DNA of 64,000 bases from assembly GCA_963715815.1 (NCBI GenBank), contig OY970278.1, positions 1,488,001 through 1,552,000 on the forward strand. The letters run 5' to 3'. A program made the position numbers and the translations under genes. Origin of the DNA: JAFAMS01 sp963715815 (lineage in GTDB: Bacteria > Vulcanimicrobiota > Vulcanimicrobiia > Vulcanimicrobiales > Vulcanimicrobiaceae). The notes below the pieces were generated by a model. It did no database searches, was not told the DNA's origin, and was given only the letters and a program-made list of their open reading frames with translations. Every line of letters starts with the position of its first letter. The first letter of the stretch is position 1. Of this stretch, positions 34,353 to 42,950 are shown piece by piece.

Positions 34353-35137
34353 AACGTCTGTTCTACATTTTGTGGCCGTCGCTCACGCTGATTCTCGTCG
34401 CGCTGGTTGCGCATCCGGCCGTGGCGCAGAATATCCCAGGCCCGAGCAATCCGGCCGTACCGATTCCGCAAATCAACATCGGCGTTACGCCTGCGACCAA
34501 GCCGCAGCAAGTCGCCCAGTCGCTCCAGATATTGCTGCTGCTGACGATCCTCACGCTTGCACCCTCGATGCTCGTCCTCGTAACCTCGTTTACGCGCATC
34601 ATCATCGTACTTTCGTTCGTCCGAACCGCTATGGGTACGACAACCGTTCCCCCGACGCAGGTCCTTGTCGGTCTCGCACTGTTGCTGACGTTCTTTGTGA
34701 TGAAGCCGGTTTTCAACGATATCAACAAGAACGCGTTGCAGCCGTATCTTTCCAGCAAGATCAGTCAGAGCGTCGCGCTCGATCGCGCCCAAACGCCGCT
34801 ACGTGCGTTTATGTTCAAGCAGACGCGCGAAAAAGACATCGCGCTGTTCTACACGCTTTCCAAAGACCCGCGACCCGCGAAGCAAGCCGACGTACCGACC
34901 TACCTGCTGGTGCCGGCCTTTGTGATCAGCGAGTTGAAGACGGCCTTTGAAATCGGCTTTGCGATCTACATTCCGTTCATCGTGATCGACATGGCGGTCG
35001 CGTCTATCTTGCTCTCGATGGGCATGATGATGATCCCGCCGATCACGATCTCGCTGCCCTTTAAGATATTGGTATTCTTGCTGGTTGATGGGTGGAATCT
35101 AACGATCCAGGCGCTGTTCGCGAGCTTCCACACGTGA
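34349..35137 (+). CDS. fliP: Flagellar export gate protein FliP
   Basis: FliP is the core pore-forming protein of the flagellar type III gate. The 262 residues include an N-terminal signal peptide ending near AHPAVAQN. The highly conserved LTSFTRIIIVLSFVRTAMG follows, then the cytoplasmic-loop region VALDRAQTPLRAFMFKQTRE, and the C-terminal helices IGFAIYIPFIVIDMAVASIL and MMIPPITISLPFKI. It overlaps fliO and fliQ by four bases each. Confidence 0.96.
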   Translation: MKRLFYILWPSLTLILVALVAHPAVAQNIPGPSNPAVPIPQINIGVTPATKPQQVAQSLQILLLLTILTLAPSMLVLVTSFTRIIIVLSFVRTAMGTTTVPPTQVLVGLALLLTFFVMKPVFNDINKNALQPYLSSKISQSVALDRAQTPLRAFMFKQTREKDIALFYTLSKDPRPAKQADVPTYLLVPAFVISELKTAFEIGFAIYIPFIVIDMAVASILLSMGMMMIPPITISLPFKILVFLLVDGWNLTIQALFASFHT

Positions 35138-35403
35138 ATTTCGCAGACGCGATGACTCTGGGGCGCGATGCCCTCCTCGTCACGATGATCATCTGCGCGC
35201 CGGCCCTCGTGCTCGGCCTAGTCACGGGTCTCGTGATCTCGCTGATGCAGGCCGTCACACAGGTCCAAGAGCCGACCCTGGCCTTCATCCCCAAGATCCT
35301 TGTGGTCGGCTTGACCCTGCTTTTCTTCGGGCCGTTCATGCTAGCGGTCGTGACCGATTTCATGCGCCGCGTGATTCTGACTATCCCCACGCTTGTTAGG
35401 TGA
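35134..35403 (+). CDS. fliQ: Flagellar export gate protein FliQ
   Basis: The 89-residue protein has the two transmembrane helices of FliQ (LLVTMIICAPALVLGLVTG; VVGLTLLFFGPFMLAVVTD) and the conserved connecting segment QVQEPTLAFIPKI. The start is GTG at 35134 (VNFADAMTLG), overlapping the fliP stop; an open frame upstream to 35092 is unlikely to be used. A 125 bp gap with strong RNA structure separates it from fliR, although these genes are normally adjacent. Confidence 0.95.
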   Translation: MNFADAMTLGRDALLVTMIICAPALVLGLVTGLVISLMQAVTQVQEPTLAFIPKILVVGLTLLFFGPFMLAVVTDFMRRVILTIPTLVR

Positions 35404-35429
35404 TGCGGGTCACCCACGCCCACCCTTGA

Positions 35430-35522
35430 TTGCCTAAAATTAACGCTCGGTGGCCCCGTGGCACGAGGCAGGGGGAAGGCAAATGGTCTAATTTACGGGG
35501 TGATGCACCCCGCGAGGATTAG
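35430..35522 (+). ncRNA. Candidate structured RNA between fliQ and fliR
   Basis: Two nested domains can be drawn. The first has outer stem TTGCCT (35430-35435) with AGGCAA (35477-35482), containing CTCG-G-TG / CACGAG (35446-35467). The second has outer stem CTAAT / ATTAG (35488-35492 with 35518-35522), containing a perfect CGGGGTG-ATG-CACCCCG hairpin (35496-35512). The stretch ends six bases before the fliR TTG. I recognise no known riboswitch class. Confidence 0.4.
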
Positions 35523-35528
35523 CGCGGC

Positions 35529-36311
35529 TTGATTAACCTTTTCGGCCTGCACACCGCTCAACTCGAGACGTTCTTTCTCGTCTGGGTGCGGTGCTCGACA
35601 ATTATCATGATCATCCCGGTTTTCGGAACGGCGTCGATACCGGCGCTCATTCGTGTCGGGCTGGGCTTTGTAATTAGCTTCGCAGTGTTTGGAACGGTGC
35701 ATCCCCTGCGCGCTCCGCTCGATTTGGATGGCTTTGCGGTTGCGATCTTGTGCCAGGTCATCATCGGCGTGTTGTTCGGATTCGTCACGCAGATGGTTTT
35801 CATGGGAGTACAGTACGCCGGAGAGATTCTCGACATACAAATCGGTTTCGCCGTTGCCAACATTCTCAATCCGACGACGCAACAGCAAGTCACGATCGTC
35901 GGCGAGCTTCAATTGGCGATCGCTACCCTCTTGTTTCTCGTGACGAACGCGCATCTGCTTTACTTCGAAGGCATTGGAGGCTCGTTCAACCTCTTGCAGT
36001 TGCCTTGGGTATCGATATCACAGGGAACGCAGGATTCGATCATCCTGTTCTTCACGCAAGCGTTGTTCATCATCTTCCGGATCGCAGCACCAGCCGCAAT
36101 TACGCTATTTCTCGTTAACGTAATGCTCGCGTTCCTAGCGCGCGTCGCACCGCAGATGAACATCTTCGTCGTCGGCTTTCCGATTCAGATCAGCGTCGGC
36201 CTGACTATGCTGATCATTTGCATGCCGCTACTCGGCTATGCGCTACCGCAGCTCTTCAACCAAGTCCCGCATCAGCTCGACACGCTGATGCGCAGCTTGG
36301 CGCCGGCTTAG
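35529..36311 (+). CDS. fliR: Flagellar export gate protein FliR
   Basis: FliR is part of the FliPQR gate. The 260 residues contain six hydrophobic segments, beginning with LETFFLVWVRCSTIIMIIPV, then GLGFVISFAVFGTV and VIIGVLFGFVTQMVF. Conserved features include GEILDIQIGFAVANILNP and the C-terminal ARVAPQMNIFVVGFPIQI segment with the Pro-Gln-Met-Asn motif. The start is TTG at 35529, placed directly after the structured gap. It is followed by flhB after eight bases. Confidence 0.95.
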   Translation: MINLFGLHTAQLETFFLVWVRCSTIIMIIPVFGTASIPALIRVGLGFVISFAVFGTVHPLRAPLDLDGFAVAILCQVIIGVLFGFVTQMVFMGVQYAGEILDIQIGFAVANILNPTTQQQVTIVGELQLAIATLLFLVTNAHLLYFEGIGGSFNLLQLPWVSISQGTQDSIILFFTQALFIIFRIAAPAAITLFLVNVMLAFLARVAPQMNIFVVGFPIQISVGLTMLIICMPLLGYALPQLFNQVPHQLDTLMRSLAPA

Positions 36312-36319
36312 GCGCGTAG

Positions 36320-37386
36320 ATGGCAAAGCCAGAACAAACCGAAAAACCTACCGCTAAACGCCTCGGCGAAGCGCGTTCAAAAGGACGCGTCGCAAAATCG
36401 GCTGAGATCGCGCCCGCGCTGGTCTTCGTTGCGGCGGTCTGCATCCTGCATTTCGGATTTGTGTTCTGGCTCCAGCACATCGAAAGCTTGATGCTGACGA
36501 GCTTCAACCACATCGCCTCACATCAGCCGATCAATATGTTTTCGGCCTGGAATTATTTCCGGGTCGGCTTCGCGCCGATGGCGCCGCTGCTGACGATAAT
36601 CTTCGGCTTTGCGCTCGTGATTGGGTATGTCGGAAACGTTTTGCAATTCGGGTTTGTCTTCGCTCTCGGGAGCATCAGGCCGAATTTCGCAAAGTTGAAC
36701 CCGATTGCGGGCATGAAGAGCATCCTGTTCTCGAAATCAACGGCCGTCCAACTTGCGAAGCAGCTGCTCAAGTTGTTTGCGGTGGCGGTCATTATCTTCT
36801 CGGCGATTCACGGGCAGCTGGCGATGATCTTCAATACGGCGCGCAACTCGCCGTACGACTGGGTGATCGTGATCGAGAATCTGATCTACACGGTCGCCTT
36901 ACGTTTCTCGTTGTTCTTGGTGGCAATGGCGCTCTTGGACCTAGTCTATCAGCGCTGGAACTTCGAAGATTCGATGAAGATGAGCAAAGGCGAAGTCAAG
37001 GACGAGCAGCGCTCATCCGAAGGCGAACCGGAAGCGAAACAAGCCGTCAAGAATCGTCGCGCGCCGCCGCGCGCAAACGCATGATGTCGGCCGTTCCGAA
37101 AGCGACCGTTGTCGTCACCAACCCGACCCACTTCGCGTGCGCATTACAGTGGGACGAGATCACGATGGAAGCTCCGGTTCTCACCGCCAAGGGTGCCGAT
37201 CTCGTTGCGCGCCGAATTCGCGAGATGGCAAAAGAATACAACATCCCGATCGTCGAGAACGCGCCGCTCGCGCGTACCCTTTATTACAAGGTCGAGCTCG
37301 ATCATCCGGTGCCCTCGGAGCTGTACGCTGCGACGGCACAAGTGATCGCGTTCGTCTACAGGCTCAAACGGAAGACCATCGCCTAA
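36320..37386 (+). CDS. flhB: Flagellar export switch protein FlhB, split by a frameshift
   Basis: FlhB controls export specificity. The first frame (36320-37084) encodes the four membrane helices and the linker, ending in a row of Arg residues. The second frame (37081-37386) starts at ATGATG and encodes the cytoplasmic domain with the autocleavage motif VVVTNPTHFA and ENAPLARTLYY. Homologues read straight through ...RRRMM-AVPKA, so one base is missing or two extra within CGCGCGCCGCCGCGCG near 37065. The ATGA overlap looks like translational coupling, but it would arise from any such shift before Met-Met. It may be a sequence error; alternatively FlhB is truly in two pieces. Confidence 0.88.
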
Positions 37387-37406
37387 TGCGGAAGGAACGA
37401 TACTAA

Positions 37407-39563
37407 ATGGCGGCCTCTCGAGCTCCGTCTCCGATGGCAAAAAACCCGAGCATCATGGAGCGGATCGGGCAGACGTCCAGCGTTTGGGTGGCGGCGGGCA
37501 CGGTTTTGATCATCGGCCTGATGATCGTTCCTATCCCGCCGGAGCTGTTGGATCTGCTGTTGACGCTCAACATCACGGCAGCGGTTTTGATCCTGCTCAC
37601 GACGCTCTACACCGAGAACGCGCTGAGCTTCAGCGTCTTCCCGACCCTGCTCTTGATAATCACGCTGTTCCGTTTGTCGCTGAACATAACCGGAACGCGC
37701 TTGATCTTGCTGCACGGCTACGCCGGCCGGGTCATCGAGGCGTTTGGTAACGTCGTCGTCGGCGGCAACTATGCCGTTGGTATCATCATCTTTGCGATTT
37801 TGATCATCATCCAGTTCGTCGTCATCACGAACGGTGCCGGTCGCGTCGCCGAAGTTGCGGCCCGCTTTACCTTGGACGCAATGCCCGGTAAACAGCTGGC
37901 CATCGATGCCGACTTGAACGCCGGTTTGATCACTGAATCCGACGCGCGTCAACGCCGCCGCGACATTCAGCGTTCATCCGACTTTTACGGCGCCATGGAC
38001 GGTGCATCGAAGTTCGTTCGCGGTGACGCCGTCGCTGCCGTCATCATCGTCTTCGTCAACATCATCGGCGGATTCTTCATCGGAATCTTGCAGCAAGGCT
38101 TGACGCTCGTTCAAGCGCTGCAACGCTTCACGATCCTAACCGTCGGCGAAGGTATCGTCACGCAGATCCCGGCACTGCTCATGTCGACCGCGACCGGTAT
38201 CATCGTCACGCGCGCCGCGTCGGAGATGAACTTCGGCAACGAGCTGACGCGTCAAATCATTCAAGAGCCGCGCGCGATCGCGATCACCTCCGTGCTGTTG
38301 ATCGTGTTCGGATTCGCGGGCTTGCCGCCAGTCTGGATGTTCCTGATGGCCGGCATCATGTTCGTGATCTTCTTGCGTCAGCGCGACCTACAGAAAAAGG
38401 GCTTGCTGCCGCGTCCGGACGGAAGCATTCCGGCGCTCACGGGCGGCCCGGGAGCGCCCGGCGTTCAGCCCGGCGTGACGGCGCAACCGGCGGTCAAGCC
38501 GGCCGAGTCGGTCGTTCCGCTGCTTTCGTACGATCCGATGGAACTGGAAATCGGCTTCGGTTTGATCCCGCTCGTCGACGTCGCGCAAGGCGGTGACTTG
38601 CTGGAACGGATCACGATGATTCGCCGGCACGCTGCACGCGAGCTTGGCATCGTCGTCCCTCCGATTCGCGTTCGCGACAATCTGCAATTGAAGCCGTCGA
38701 CCTACGTGATCAAGATCTACGGTTTGGAAGTCGCGCGTGCGGAAGTCATGGTCAGCCGCTTGCTCGCGATGAACCCCGGCACGGCGACGCAGCCGATCGA
38801 AGGCATCCCGACGACGGAACCTGCGTTCAATTTGCCGGCGCTCTGGATTCCGGAAAGCGGACGTGGCGACGCCGAAATGGCGGGCTATACCGTTATCGAT
38901 CCGACCAGCGTCATCGCGACGCATCTCACCGAAATCATCAAGTCGCATGCGCCGGATCTGCTCGGACGCCAAGAGACGAGCTCGTTGCTCGACAACGTCA
39001 AGCAGCACTACCCGGTCGTCATCGAAGAGCTCATCCCCAACTTGCTGACGGTCGGCGAAGTCCAGCGCGTCCTGCAGAATCTCTTACGGGAACGAATTCC
39101 GATTCGCAACCTGCTTTTGATTCTGGAATCGCTTGCGGACGGCGCGCGCCAAAGCAAGGATATCGACTACCTGACGGAGCGTGTCCGTGTAGCGCTCGCG
39201 CGGCATATCTGCGCCGAATACTCGGAGGACGGATTGCTCTCGGTCATCACCGTTGATCCGCGTCTCGAGACGCTGCTCGGCGAGGCCGTGCGACGCGGCG
39301 AGGACGCATATGCGCTTCTCGATCCGCAAACCGTCGCGAAAATCTACACGTCGCTTACGAGGCAAATTCAGGCAGCCCAGGCGGCCGGCTTGCATCCGAT
39401 CGTGCTCTGCTCGCCGACGATTCGCCTCGCGCTCAAGCGGCTCACCGAACGTGCGGCTCCCTCACTCGTCGTGCTCTCGTACTCTGAGATCGCGCCGGGT
39501 CTGCGCGTCGAATCGATCGGACAAATCTCGACTGTCGACGAGCCGGAGCCCGTCGCTACGTGA
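37407..39563 (+). CDS. flhA: Flagellar export protein FlhA
   Basis: FlhA forms the nonameric export ring that docks chaperone-substrate complexes. The 718 residues have eight transmembrane segments in the first 330. These include the conserved PTLLLIITLFRLSLNITGT and the FHIPP-equivalent charged loop near KFVRGDAVAAVIIVF. The cytoplasmic domain begins after about residue 365 (SYDPMELEIGFGLIPLVD) and ends with VLSYSEIAPGLRVESIG. GGAAGGAACG precedes ATG 37407. flhF and flhG, which often follow flhA, are absent; cheY overlaps its stop. Confidence 0.96.
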   Translation: MAASRAPSPMAKNPSIMERIGQTSSVWVAAGTVLIIGLMIVPIPPELLDLLLTLNITAAVLILLTTLYTENALSFSVFPTLLLIITLFRLSLNITGTRLILLHGYAGRVIEAFGNVVVGGNYAVGIIIFAILIIIQFVVITNGAGRVAEVAARFTLDAMPGKQLAIDADLNAGLITESDARQRRRDIQRSSDFYGAMDGASKFVRGDAVAAVIIVFVNIIGGFFIGILQQGLTLVQALQRFTILTVGEGIVTQIPALLMSTATGIIVTRAASEMNFGNELTRQIIQEPRAIAITSVLLIVFGFAGLPPVWMFLMAGIMFVIFLRQRDLQKKGLLPRPDGSIPALTGGPGAPGVQPGVTAQPAVKPAESVVPLLSYDPMELEIGFGLIPLVDVAQGGDLLERITMIRRHAARELGIVVPPIRVRDNLQLKPSTYVIKIYGLEVARAEVMVSRLLAMNPGTATQPIEGIPTTEPAFNLPALWIPESGRGDAEMAGYTVIDPTSVIATHLTEIIKSHAPDLLGRQETSSLLDNVKQHYPVVIEELIPNLLTVGEVQRVLQNLLRERIPIRNLLLILESLADGARQSKDIDYLTERVRVALARHICAEYSEDGLLSVITVDPRLETLLGEAVRRGEDAYALLDPQTVAKIYTSLTRQIQAAQAAGLHPIVLCSPTIRLALKRLTERAAPSLVVLSYSEIAPGLRVESIGQISTVDEPEPVAT

Positions 39564-39937
39564 GCAAGAAGCGGGTTCTCGTCGTCGACGACGCCGTCGT
39601 CATGCGAATGATGATCAAAGACATTCTTTCCAAGAATGGATACGACGTCGTCGGGGAGGCACAAAACGGAGCAGACGCCGTCGAGAAATACAAGGCGCTG
39701 CGTCCCGACGTCGTCACGATGGATATGGTGATGCCGGGTATCGATGGGATCGGTGCCGTGAAGCAAATCATCGCCGAAGATCCGAACGCCAAGATCGTCA
39801 TGTGCACGTCGATGGGGCAAGAGGCATTACTCAAAGAGGCGCTCGACGCCGGAGCGAGCACGCGGCTTACCAAGCCGTTCCGCCCGGCTGAGATCCTCGA
39901 AGTAATCGGTAAGTTGGTGGACGGCACCGACGCGTGA
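39560..39937 (+). CDS. cheY: Chemotaxis response regulator CheY
   Basis: This single-domain receiver of 125 residues should signal to FliM/FliY when phosphorylated by CheA. The acidic pocket is VLVVDDAVVMRMM, phospho-acceptor Asp in VVTMDMVMPGIDG, Thr in IVMCTSMGQEA and Lys in RLTKPFRPAEI, so all key residues are present. The start is GTG at 39560 overlapping flhA; the stop overlaps cheC. The order cheY-cheC suggests a dephosphorylation pair. Confidence 0.94.
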   Translation: MSKKRVLVVDDAVVMRMMIKDILSKNGYDVVGEAQNGADAVEKYKALRPDVVTMDMVMPGIDGIGAVKQIIAEDPNAKIVMCTSMGQEALLKEALDAGASTRLTKPFRPAEILEVIGKLVDGTDA

Positions 39938-40539
39938 GCGATTTGCTGCGGCTAACAGACCTGCAAATCGATGCGCTCAAGGAAGTAGCGAACATCGGAG
40001 CCGGTCATGCAGCCACAGCCCTCTCGCAGCTCCTCAACACGACGATCAAGATGGAGGCACCGCGGGCCGAAGTAATCCGCTTCGGCGAACTATACTCGCG
40101 CGTCACCGACAAACGCGTGTTTGCGGTACTTCACGTGTACGTTCGGGGCGGCGTACCGGGACATTTGGTCGTCATGTTCGATCATCAAGATGCGCTCGAT
40201 TTCGTCGGGATGTTCCTCAAGCGCGTCGGCGGCGATCTGCAGCTCTACGACGCTGTCGTCGAGACCACGCTCAAAGAGCTCGCCAATATCGTGGCATCGT
40301 CGTATCTGAGCGCAGTCGTCCAGCTGACGAACACGAACATGATTCCATCAGTTCCGGTGATCTCGTACGGCTCGTTGCAGGCGACGTTCGAGGCGCTCAT
40401 GCCGAACTCGCCGCAGCGCGACGTGCTCTTCGTCGAGTCGACCTTCCTCGATCGCGGTGCAAAGATTTGCGGTCATCTCGTCTTCGTTCCGGAAGCGGGT
40501 TCGCTCGAACCGCTCCTGGCTGCGTTCGGCGTCGGGTGA
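39934..40539 (+). CDS. cheC: CheC-family CheY-P phosphatase
   Basis: The 201-residue protein has the duplicated CheC fold. The first active-site motif is LKEVANIGAGHAATAL and the second TLKELANIVASSYLSAV; in both, Glu is kept, while the Asn of the second is followed by IVA rather than the common IL(A/S). CheC hydrolyses phospho-CheY and in many species works with CheD, which I do not see here. The start is GTG at 39934, overlapping cheY. Confidence 0.9.
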   Translation: MSDLLRLTDLQIDALKEVANIGAGHAATALSQLLNTTIKMEAPRAEVIRFGELYSRVTDKRVFAVLHVYVRGGVPGHLVVMFDHQDALDFVGMFLKRVGGDLQLYDAVVETTLKELANIVASSYLSAVVQLTNTNMIPSVPVISYGSLQATFEALMPNSPQRDVLFVESTFLDRGAKICGHLVFVPEAGSLEPLLAAFGVG

Positions 40540-42240
40540 ACGAAGAGCCGTTCGACAGAGCCGAGCTCCTCCGATACTTCAAAGACGAATCGGATGAGCT
40601 GCTGCAGCAGATCGATGCCGATCTGCTCAAGTTGGAACCGCTTGCGACAACTTCTCGCAGCGATCCCGAGACGATCAATTCACTATTCCGCGCACTGCAC
40701 ACGATCAAGGGTAGCGCGGGCATGCTCGAGCTTCGGGATGTCTCGACGTTTGCGCATAAGCTCGAGAACGCTTGCGATCTCGTTCGCAACGGCCGGCTTC
40801 CGATCTCGAGCGTCCTCATCGAAATATTGTTCGAAGCCGCGATCTGCTCACGACGCTCATCCGAACCGGAATCGACGGCACGGCGTCCGCCGAACAGCGC
40901 GGGCTTTCGCGGAACGTCTCGAAACCGTCGTACTGCGTCACTCGCGCTCGGAAGGTGAAGAAGCACGCAGCTTGCGGCTGAATCCGCGACCGGTGCTGCC
41001 GGCAAGGCGCGTCCGCGGACGATTCGCGTCGATATCGCGCGTCTCGACGTGTTGCTCGACTTGGTCGGCGAGCTGGTCATCACGAAGAACCGCATCGCGC
41101 AGATCAGCGCGATGCTCACGCGCGGCGAAGCGCCGGAGCCGGTCAAGCTCATCGCCGAGCTCAATACGGCGGCCGCGCTCTTGGCGCGCACCAGCACCGA
41201 TCTTCAGGAAGCCGTGATGCACTCTCGCATGGTGCGCATCGCAGGTGTGTTCGAGCGTTTCCCGCGCGTCGTACGCGATCTCGCGAAGTCGCGCGGAAAA
41301 GAGATCGAGTTGACGATGGAAGGCGCCGAAACCGATCTCGACAAGACGATCGTCGACGAGATCGGTGAGCCGCTGATGCACCTTGTGCGCAATTGCGTCG
41401 ATCACGGAATTGAATCACCGAAACGCCGGCGTGAGTGCGGGAAAGACCCGGTCGGAAAAATCGAGCTGCGCGCCGCGCACGAGGGGAACAGCGTCGTCGT
41501 GCAGATTCGCGATGACGGCGGCGGTGTCGATTTAGAGCGCGTGAAAGAGCGCGGGCTCGCACTCGGCCTAATCTCGGCGGATGTGCGAACAGACCGAACG
41601 TGAGCTTTTGGAATTATTGTTCGTCCCCGGCTTCTCGACTGCGCGCAGCGTAAGCGAGATCTCCGGACGGGGCGTCGGCATGGACGTCGTGCGCCGCGCG
41701 ATCGGGCGTCTTTCGGGGACGCTGGAGGTTGCGTCGCGCCCCGGTGAGGGAACGACCTTTACGATTCGGTTGCCCTTGACGCTCGCGATTCTCGGTGCGC
41801 TGCTCGTGCGCATCGCAGGCGAGCTGTACGCGATTCCGATCGATGCAGTCAGCGAGTCACTGCGTCTGGACGCAAGTGAGATCGCTCGCAGCGAAAGCGG
41901 CGAGTCGATCGTCCATCGCGACCGCTTCTTGCCGGTGATTCGCGGCGCCGAATTCTTCGAGGTCGGTGGCGGTGGACGCCGCGAAAGCCAGAGCGCGCTC
42001 ATCGTCGTGCTGCGCGCGGCCAACCGCGAAGTCGGTCTCGTCGTCGACGAATTCGTAGGCGATCAGGAGATCGTCGTGAAGCCACTCTCCGAACTAGTCG
42101 GGCCGATCGCGGGAATCGCGGGCGGGACGATCCTCGGCGACGGTTCGATCGCACTAATTCTGGATCCGAGCGTCCTGATCAGCGAAGTTCATCGCGGGCC
42201 CGGATCGATCGTCGTCTCGGGAGCGATGCACCAACGATGA
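40536..42240 (+). CDS. cheA: Chemotaxis histidine kinase CheA, broken by several frameshifts
   Basis: CheA phosphorylates CheY and CheB. Pieces in successive frames add up to one protein. The Hpt domain has the phospho-His in RALHTIKGSAGML. Dimerisation helices follow (LLDLVGELVITKNRIAQI), then the ATPase with N-box LMHLVRNCVDHGIESPKRR, G1 IRDDGGGVDLE and the GRGVGMDVVR motif, and a C-terminal CheW-like domain ending VVSGAMHQR. No separate CheY-binding P2 domain is evident. Breaks are near 40835, 40895, 40970 and 41578; the last two fit a single inserted base. GTG 40536 overlaps cheC. The breaks probably reflect sequence quality. Confidence 0.85.
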
Positions 42241-42708
42241 CGACGACGGCCGATACGCTGCAAATCGTCGTGTTCGCGTTGCAAGAGCAACGAGTTCGGC
42301 ATCGACATCGCGCAGGTTCGCGAGATCGACCGCTTGGTCCCGATTACGCGCGTCCCGCGCGTCCCCGCGCACGTCGAGGGGATCATCAATTTGCGCGGTC
42401 AGCTCGTGCCGATCGTCGACTTGCGCACGCGCCTCGGCATGCCGCACGCCGTTCCGACGAAGTTCGCGCGCATCATCGTGGCCGAGATCGGTCCCCGCAG
42501 CATCGGCATGATCGTCGACGAAGTCCGCGAGGTCGTCCGTATTCCCGTCGACCAGATCGCAAAGAGCGAAGGGGTGCTCGAAGGGCTCGCAAACGAGTTC
42601 ATCGGTGCTCTGGGTAAAGTCGATGAGCGCTTGATCATTCTGTTGGATGTCGAAAAGGTGCTCGGTCCGGAGGCGCCTACCGTTCTGACGGATAAAAGAG
42701 GCGTGTGA
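42237..42708 (+). CDS. cheW: Chemotaxis coupling protein CheW, one frameshift
   Basis: CheW links CheA to receptors. The first frame gives MTTTADTLQIVVFALQEQ. Dropping one C near 42290 continues as EFGIDIAQVREIDRL and then, in the second frame, VPITRVPRVPAHVEGIINLR, DLRTRLGMP and the C-terminal LILLDVEKVLG. With that correction the protein is about 156 residues, the usual CheW length. ATG 42237 overlaps the cheA stop. It is the last clear chemotaxis gene in the run. Confidence 0.88.
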
Positions 42709-42950
42709 TGCAGACGCCGACCGAACACGTGAAGGGGAATGGCGTTCCACCCGAGTCCAACGCGGCTCGGGATGCGACGCTGCGCCGTACGCTTTTCTGG
42801 CTTGGCGTTGCCGGCGTTTCGGCTGCATTGACGTACGTCGTCATCCGTTCCGCGCTACGGCGTCCGCCTGCCGATCCGACCACGCAACGGATCGAGGCGT
42901 TGATCGACGAGGCGAATCGGCTCCTACGGGCCCTCGAAGAACAGAAATAG
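42708..42950 (+). CDS. Small single-pass membrane protein, unknown
   Basis: The 80-residue protein has a polar N-terminus, one transmembrane helix (TLFWLGVAGVSAALTYVVI) and a short Arg-rich then helical acidic C-terminus (IEALIDEANRLLRALEEQK). It starts at ATG 42708, overlapping the cheW stop (GTGATG), so it is probably co-translated with the chemotaxis genes. I do not recognise the family. Confidence 0.6.
   Translation: MQTPTEHVKGNGVPPESNAARDATLRRTLFWLGVAGVSAALTYVVIRSALRRPPADPTTQRIEALIDEANRLLRALEEQK

Noticed and set aside
37081..37084. ATGA overlap as proof of a genuinely split flhB
   Set aside because: The conserved Met-Met (ATGATG) yields ATGA for any shift into that frame, so the overlap carries no extra evidence.
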